A stretch of DNA of 64,000 nucleotides from Jongsikchunia kroppenstedtii DSM 45133 (lineage in GTDB: Bacteria > Actinomycetota > Actinomycetes > Mycobacteriales > Mycobacteriaceae): assembly GCF_000380485.1 (NCBI RefSeq), contig NZ_AQYG01000051.1, positions 434,001 to 498,000 of the forward strand. The letters run 5' to 3'. Shown here piece after piece: positions 60,259 through 64,000 of the stretch (position 1 is the first letter of the stretch; every line of letters begins with the position of its first letter). The position numbers and the translations under genes are program-made. The notes beneath the pieces were generated by a model. It made no database searches, was not told the DNA's origin, and worked only from the letters and a program-made list of their open reading frames with translations.

Positions 60259-61097
60259 CCGCCGGCGTGGCCGACGAGGTCGTCTACCCCGGCCCGCGCA
60301 AGGGCGGCCCGATCGAGTTCGCGGTCGACTGCGGCGTGATGACCTGGCGAAACCTGTTGACGATCATCAGGATTCCGCAGCTGCTCCTCGGCGCCACCGT
60401 GCAACCGCTGATGTTCGTCGTCATGTTCTCCTACGTCCTGGGTTCCACGCTCGGCGGCGACGACTATCGGCAGTTCCTGATCCCCGGGATCTTCGCTCAG
60501 ACGGTCGCGTTCAATGCGGCGTACACCGCCATCGGGCTGGCGACCGACACCAAGCGCGGCATCATCGACCGCTTCAAGTCGCTGCCGACCGCACGGATCG
60601 CTCTCGTCGTCGGCCGCACCACCAGCGACCTGGTGATCAATATCGTCGGCCTGGCCATCATGACCGGCGTCGGCTACGCGATCGGCTGGCGGATCCACGG
60701 CGGCGTCGCCGACGCCATCGGCGCCTATCTGCTGGTGCTGTTGTTCGGTTATGCGATCTCCTGGGCCGGCGCGGTGATCGGCCTGCTGGTCGACACGGCC
60801 GAGTCGGCGCAGGCGGCGATGATGATCTTCGTCTTCCCGATCGCATTCATCTCGTCCGCATTCGTCGCGTCGGCCAAGCTCCCGGCACCACTGCGGTTCA
60901 TCGCCGACTGGAACCCGATGACGTCGGTGGCCCGAGCTCTTCGCGAGGCGTTCGGCAACCCGATCTCACCCAACCCCGCGGTGGTCGAGCCGCATACCTG
61001 GGCGTCGGCCCATCCCGCGCTGTACACGGTCATCGCATCGATCGCGCTGATCGCGGTGTGTTCGCAGCTGGCCGCGGCCGCCTTCGCCCGCCGCTGA
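60255..61097 (+). CDS. DrrB-family ABC-2 permease
   Basis: A 280-residue ABC-2 type membrane subunit. Six TM helices are visible; FVVMFSYVLGSTLGG and YRQFLIPGIFAQTVAF early, and NPMTSVARALREAFGNP late, are the family's conserved stretches. It pairs with the preceding ATPase, with a 4-base ATGA overlap. In related clusters such pairs export antibiotics, glycolipids or siderophores. Here the neighbouring NRPS gives the best hint of cargo. Confidence 0.93.
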   Translation: MTAGVADEVVYPGPRKGGPIEFAVDCGVMTWRNLLTIIRIPQLLLGATVQPLMFVVMFSYVLGSTLGGDDYRQFLIPGIFAQTVAFNAAYTAIGLATDTKRGIIDRFKSLPTARIALVVGRTTSDLVINIVGLAIMTGVGYAIGWRIHGGVADAIGAYLLVLLFGYAISWAGAVIGLLVDTAESAQAAMMIFVFPIAFISSAFVASAKLPAPLRFIADWNPMTSVARALREAFGNPISPNPAVVEPHTWASAHPALYTVIASIALIAVCSQLAAAAFARR

Positions 61098-61184
61098 GCA
61101 CGCCGCCTGTCAACCGTTCGATGGACAGCCGGATTCCGCCGAAAGAGGCTCGCACGCCGGCCCGGCGCGGAGGAAGCTGAAGTC

Positions 61185-62657
61185 ATGACCAGCACCGAGA
61201 CCCGCCGCCCCTCGCCCAATCGGTATCTCGCCGGCAACTTCGCACCGGTTGACGTCGAGCACACCGAGTTCGACCTCTCCGTCACCGGCACGATCCCCGA
61301 CTACCTGGACGGTCGCTACCTGCGCAACGGACCCAATCCGATCGAGGCCGACCCGGCCACCTATCAGTGGTTCCTCGGCTCCGGCATGGTCCACGGCCTG
61401 CGCCTGTCCGGCGGCAAGGCGCAGTGGTATCGCAACCGCTGGGTCCGCTCGGCCGACGTCTCGCAGGCCCTCGGCGAGGAGCCGATCGGTCCGACGAACG
61501 GTCCCGGAATGGAGTTCGGTGCCAACACCAACGTGATCGGGCATGCCGGCCGGACGCTGGCGATCGTGGAGGCGGGGGCCCGCTGCTACGAGCTGACCGA
61601 CGAACTGGACACCATCGGCTCGATCGATTTCGGCTGCGGCCTGGCCGGCGGCTACACGGCGCACCCCAAGCTGGATCCGGCGAGCGGCGAACTGCACGCG
61701 GTCAGCTACAACCCCTTCCGCGGCAACCGGGTTCGCTACACCGTGACCGGAGTCGACGGCGCGATCCGCCGTAGCGTGGAGATTCCGATGACGTCGAATC
61801 CGATGATGCATGACTTCTCACTGACCGAGAACTACGTCGTCATCTACGACCTGCCGGTCGTCTTCGATCTGCGGACCGCGGGCGGCCCGAGTGCGCTGAT
61901 GAAGGCCGCCACCCGGATGACGAATATCGGGCTGCCCAAGCGAGCGGTCGGCGTGGCCACCCGAATGATGCGGCACATGCCGATGGACAAGATGGGTTTG
62001 CCGTACAGCTGGGACCCGAATCATCAAGCCCGACTGGGAGTGCTCCGTCGCGAAGCCGATCCATCGACGATCCAGTGGTTCGATATCGATCCCTGCTTCG
62101 TCTATCACCCGATGAACGCGTACGAGCGTCAGACCGAATCCGGCACCGAGATCGTTCTCGACGTCGCACGCCACGATCATGCCTTCAAGGGCGTCGCCGA
62201 GCCGATCCAGTCCGAGCCCACCCTGGACCGGTTCACGGTCAACCTCGGCACGGGCGCGGTGACGCAGACTCGGCTCGATGATCGGGGCCAGGAGTTCCCG
62301 CGCGTCGACGAGCGTCTGATCGGCCGGCCGCACCGGTACGGCTACACCGTCGGATTCAGCGGCAGCGATCCCGCCGGCGATCAGCCCGAGGCGGTCGTGA
62401 AGCACGACCTGCACCGGCAGTCGACGTCGGTGCGCGGCTTCGGTCCCGACCGGGAGCCGAGCGAGTTCGTCTTCGTCCCGGCCTCCCCCGATGCCGCCGA
62501 AGACGACGGCGTGGCAATGGGATTCGTCTACAACAAGCTCACCGACACCAGCGATCTGGTGCTGCTCGATGCGCAGACACTGGACACAGTGGCCGAAATC
62601 GCACTGCCAGGCCGCGTCCCGAACGGGTTTCACGGCAACTGGATTCCGGCCGATTAG
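61185..62657 (+). CDS. Carotenoid oxygenase-family (RPE65/CCD) iron enzyme
   Basis: A 490-residue member of the carotenoid cleavage/lignostilbene dioxygenase family, a seven-bladed propeller with Fe(II) held by four histidines. Candidate ligands are in GYTAHPK, MMHDFSLTENY, VARHDHAF or CFVYHPMNAYE, and the C-terminal GFHGNW. The N-terminal LDGRYLRNGPNP is the family signature. GGAGGAAG precedes the ATG. It would split a conjugated double bond in a carotenoid, apocarotenoid or stilbene with O2; no carotenoid genes are nearby, so the substrate is open. It is 88 bases after the ABC permease on the same strand, possibly the same transcript. Confidence 0.92.
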   Translation: MTSTETRRPSPNRYLAGNFAPVDVEHTEFDLSVTGTIPDYLDGRYLRNGPNPIEADPATYQWFLGSGMVHGLRLSGGKAQWYRNRWVRSADVSQALGEEPIGPTNGPGMEFGANTNVIGHAGRTLAIVEAGARCYELTDELDTIGSIDFGCGLAGGYTAHPKLDPASGELHAVSYNPFRGNRVRYTVTGVDGAIRRSVEIPMTSNPMMHDFSLTENYVVIYDLPVVFDLRTAGGPSALMKAATRMTNIGLPKRAVGVATRMMRHMPMDKMGLPYSWDPNHQARLGVLRREADPSTIQWFDIDPCFVYHPMNAYERQTESGTEIVLDVARHDHAFKGVAEPIQSEPTLDRFTVNLGTGAVTQTRLDDRGQEFPRVDERLIGRPHRYGYTVGFSGSDPAGDQPEAVVKHDLHRQSTSVRGFGPDREPSEFVFVPASPDAAEDDGVAMGFVYNKLTDTSDLVLLDAQTLDTVAEIALPGRVPNGFHGNWIPAD

Positions 62658-62682
62658 CCCGGCCGGCCTCTACCATCAGCAC

Positions 62683-63849
62683 ATGGCGTCTCCGGTCCCG
62701 CCGTTGTGGCACTCCCGCTTCTGGATCTGGGATGTCTATCTGATCGCCGGCACGATCGTCGCGGTCGTGATCGTGCTGCTGTTCCCCGATCGCGCCGATA
62801 CGCGGCCGCTGATCGCCGCCGGCCTGCTCGTCGTGCTGGTCGGCTGGCTGATCGGTTTCGGACTGTCGCAGTCGGCGACACAGCGCGGCGGTACGCGCCT
62901 GACCGTCTTCCTCTGTGGCGCAATGCTTCTCATCGTCATTGCGATGGCACTGACGCCGACCGCATTCGGTGCACTGCCGGTCGCCTATCCGCTGCTGTTC
63001 ATGTCGCTGACGACACCCCCGGCCGTCGTCGCCACCGTGGCGATCAGTGTTGTTCCGCTGCTCTCGCAGCTCGCCTGGTACGGCTCCGACGGCCGGGATC
63101 TCGCGATCACCGCCGCGCTCACCGGGATGACCGTGGTCATCAGTCCCATGATCGGAATCTGGGTGCGATCGGCGATCGAGCAGGGCCAGCGGCTGGAGAC
63201 CGTCACCGCCGAGCTCGCGTCGTCCCGAGCGGAGGCGGCCCGGTTGGCCCACGAGGCGGGCACGACCGCCGAACGCAGCCGACTGGCCCGCGAGATCCAC
63301 GACACGTTGGCCCAGGGATTCACCAGCATCGTGACGCTGTCGCAGGCCGCGGACGCCAGCTGGGACACCGACCCCGACACCGCTCGCGCCCAGGTCCGAC
63401 TGATCGAACAGACCGCACGCGACAACCTTGCCGAATCGCGCGCCCTCGTCGCCGACCTGTCTCCCGCGCCGATCGCCGACACCTCGCTGGCCGATGCACT
63501 GCGGCGCCTCGGCGAGCGGCATTACGCCGAAACCGGTGTTCCCGTGACGGTATCGGCGGCGTCGGCCCCGCTGCCGACCGCGATCGAGGTGGTGCTGCTG
63601 CGTTCGGCGCAGGAGGCGCTGGCCAATGTCCGCAAGCACGCGCAGGCCACCGATGTGGACCTGATGCTGTGTCAGAGCGCTGGCGGTGCGCGGCTGACCG
63701 TACGGGACAACGGGATCGGGTTCGACGCGCCCCGACCCGGGTACGGGCTGGCCGGAATGCGACACCGGGTGGAACAGGTCGGCGGCAGCATGCGGGTCGA
63801 CTCCACCCTCGGCGCGGGGACGCTCGTCGAGGTGGAGGTGCCGGCATGA
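62683..63849 (+). CDS. NarL-type sensor histidine kinase
   Basis: A 388-residue kinase with five or six N-terminal TM helices and little extracytoplasmic sequence, so it probably senses a membrane signal. A coiled linker follows, then a HisKA_3 helix with the phospho-acceptor His in LAREIHDTLAQGFTSIVTL and an ATPase domain (RDNGIGFDAPRPGYGLAGM). ATG 62683 is 26 bases after the oxygenase stop. Its stop overlaps the response regulator start as ATGA, forming a cognate pair. Confidence 0.93.
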   Translation: MASPVPPLWHSRFWIWDVYLIAGTIVAVVIVLLFPDRADTRPLIAAGLLVVLVGWLIGFGLSQSATQRGGTRLTVFLCGAMLLIVIAMALTPTAFGALPVAYPLLFMSLTTPPAVVATVAISVVPLLSQLAWYGSDGRDLAITAALTGMTVVISPMIGIWVRSAIEQGQRLETVTAELASSRAEAARLAHEAGTTAERSRLAREIHDTLAQGFTSIVTLSQAADASWDTDPDTARAQVRLIEQTARDNLAESRALVADLSPAPIADTSLADALRRLGERHYAETGVPVTVSAASAPLPTAIEVVLLRSAQEALANVRKHAQATDVDLMLCQSAGGARLTVRDNGIGFDAPRPGYGLAGMRHRVEQVGGSMRVDSTLGAGTLVEVEVPA

Positions 63850-64000
63850 CCGACGATTCACCCATGACCGACGGGACCGACAGGACCGACGGGGACCGCG
63901 CTGCGATCCGGGTCCTCATCGTGGACGACCATCCGATGGTGCGTACCGGGCTGCGCGGCATGCTCGCCGGCGAATCCGATATCTCCGTTGTCGCCGAGGC
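63846..64000 (+). CDS. NarL/LuxR-type response regulator, 3' end outside window
   Basis: The first 51 residues are visible. A short repeated acidic lead (TDGTDRTDGD) is followed by the receiver start IRVLIVDDHPMVRTGLRGML, with the two acidic pocket Asp residues. The phospho-acceptor Asp and DNA-binding domain lie beyond the window. It overlaps the kinase stop by 4 bases and is its obvious partner. Confidence 0.9.
   Translation, partial: MTDDSPMTDGTDRTDGDRAAIRVLIVDDHPMVRTGLRGMLAGESDISVVAE

Overview
The window is high-GC actinobacterial DNA with dense, often 4-bp-overlapping genes. It carries hallmarks of mycolic-acid bacteria (order Mycobacteriales): SecA1, MtrA-MtrB-LpqB, DesA3-type desaturases, a WS/DGAT-family protein, ESX/PE/PPE-type genes and an alkB-rubredoxin cluster. 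The order SRAP ... aroA-rsgA-desaturase-reductase-DUF6912-acyltransferase-Rv3235-secA1-hpf-comF-lpqB-mtrB-mtrA-tmk ... ahcY-tetR-rubB-rubA-alkB-permease is, from memory, that of Mycobacterium tuberculosis Rv3226c to Rv3253c. The two-rubredoxin alk operon suggests Gordonia or a close relative; that genus call is inference.

Layout. 1-1,415: a truncated unknown gene and an SRAP/HMCES DNA-protein crosslink protein. 1,416-9,276: an accessory block inside the conserved backbone, with an MmpL exporter and convergent TetR sharing one palindromic operator, a FUSC-type membrane protein with soxR, and a LysR regulator with NAD-dependent formate dehydrogenase. 9,298-18,167: aroA, rsgA, two tandem acyl-CoA desaturases and their ferredoxin-type reductase (both promoters share an ACCTACG/CGTAGGT operator), DUF6912, an acyltransferase with a degenerate active site, and an Rv3235-family gene. 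18,170-32,111: housekeeping core (secA1, hpf, comF, lpqB-mtrB-mtrA, tmk, ahcY), with three envelope or membrane genes between tmk and ahcY. 32,201-37,397: alkane hydroxylation operon (alkB-rubA3-rubA4-rubB-tetR) and an APC permease. 37,524-45,370: a CDF metal exporter, a nine-gene ESX-type substrate/chaperone island without any secretion-machine gene, DedA and truA. 45,424-61,097: a four-module NRPS divergent from a DrrAB-type exporter. 61,185-64,000: a carotenoid-oxygenase-family enzyme and a NarL-type two-component system cut by the window end.

Three observations stand out. (1) The NRPS is one continuous reading frame of about 4,490 codons broken by a single in-frame TAG in the second condensation domain; the codons after it still encode the conserved condensation motif. 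(2) Two copies of a 110-112 bp palindromic element lie in convergent intergenic gaps, each ending on the stop codon of the minus-strand gene (secA1, ahcY); they differ by compensatory and wobble changes that preserve the stem. (3) The ESX island holds EspD/H-like, YbaB/EspL-like, EspC-like, PE, PPE, EspG and two WXG100 genes with no Ecc or MycP component in the window.
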